Assembly: GCA_964571595.1 (NCBI GenBank)
Contig: CAZNCJ010000112.1
Coordinates: forward strand, 1-5,725
Direction of reading: 5' to 3'
Length of the DNA stretch: 5,725 bases
Source: CALCKU01 sp964571595
GTDB taxonomy: Bacteria; Pseudomonadota; Alphaproteobacteria; Caulobacterales; Maricaulaceae
In this document: positions 5,676 through 5,725 of the stretch, piece by piece
Layout: every line of letters begins with the position of its first letter
How positions within the stretch are numbered: the stretch's first letter is position 1
The notes under the pieces: model-generated
Database searches by the model: none
The model's input: only the letters and a program-made list of their open reading frames with translations
What the model was told of the DNA's origin: nothing
Made by a program: the position numbers and the translations under genes

Positions 5676-5684
5676 CAAAATCGT
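5669..5684. other. Candidate attachment-site core in the tRNA anticodon arm
   Basis: CGGGATT-CAA-AATCGTA is an imperfect inverted repeat (GATT/AATC arms around three bases). Its left arm is the tRNA's anticodon-stem strand and its right arm is non-tRNA DNA. Tyrosine recombinases that use tRNA genes often cross over in the anticodon loop, with the stem strands as arm-binding sites. On that reading the left side is the old chromosome and an element would extend to the right, out of the window. No integrase is visible here. Confidence 0.4.
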
Positions 5685-5725
5685 ACCACTTTACATTTTC
5701 AATTAAAAATATATAATAAAAACAT

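Noticed and set aside
5669..5684. Complete tRNA-Gln(TTG) or tRNA-Ser(TGA) on the minus strand
   Set aside because: The anticodon stem does not pair beyond two bases, no D arm or 5' acceptor strand exists, and A73 with a long variable arm fits Leu instead.

Overview
The window looks like chromosomal DNA of a Gram-negative bacterium. It carries an outer-membrane TonB-dependent receptor and a lipoprotein, uses clear Shine-Dalgarno sites, and contains two tRNA-Leu 3' halves with encoded CCA. The style of the tRNAs and of the receptor (an IVVTA-type TonB box right after the signal peptide) suggests an alphaproteobacterium of fairly low GC for that class. This placement is inference and only moderately secure.

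Layout: 1-53 is the 3' half of a tRNA-Leu(UAG), cut by the window edge in the anticodon loop. 54-497 holds no supported gene, but it has two small dyads and a diverged 26-bp tandem repeat just upstream of the receptor start. 498-2668 is a TonB-dependent receptor broken by a -1 frame change at a run of six A (1125-1130); one extra A restores a 723-residue protein of normal length. A strong intrinsic terminator (2713-2750) ends it. 2796-3995, on the minus strand and convergent with the receptor, is a full-length AraC-family regulator of the OruR-like type. 4118-4510, divergent from it, is a 130-residue protein with only the AraC DNA-binding domain. The two regulators share an identical ten-residue segment in the first helix-turn-helix. 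A perfect 16-bp palindrome (4041-4056) lies between them. 4612-5541 encodes a predicted lipoprotein of unknown function, possibly co-transcribed with the small regulator. 5629 to about 5675, on the minus strand, is the 3' half of another leucine-type tRNA. It stops being tRNA exactly in the anticodon loop and passes into very AT-rich DNA.

The genes could form a small sense-and-uptake locus, with an effector-responsive AraC regulator, a DNA-binding-only paralogue that may compete with it or assist it, an outer-membrane transporter and a lipoprotein. That functional link rests on adjacency alone. The most interesting signals are the paired full-length and mini AraC regulators around a perfect palindrome, the homopolymer frameshift in the receptor, and the tRNA-Leu broken at its anticodon. 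The last may be the edge of an integrated element or, less likely, the 3' splice junction of an intron. No integrase, transposase, CRISPR array or rRNA is visible.
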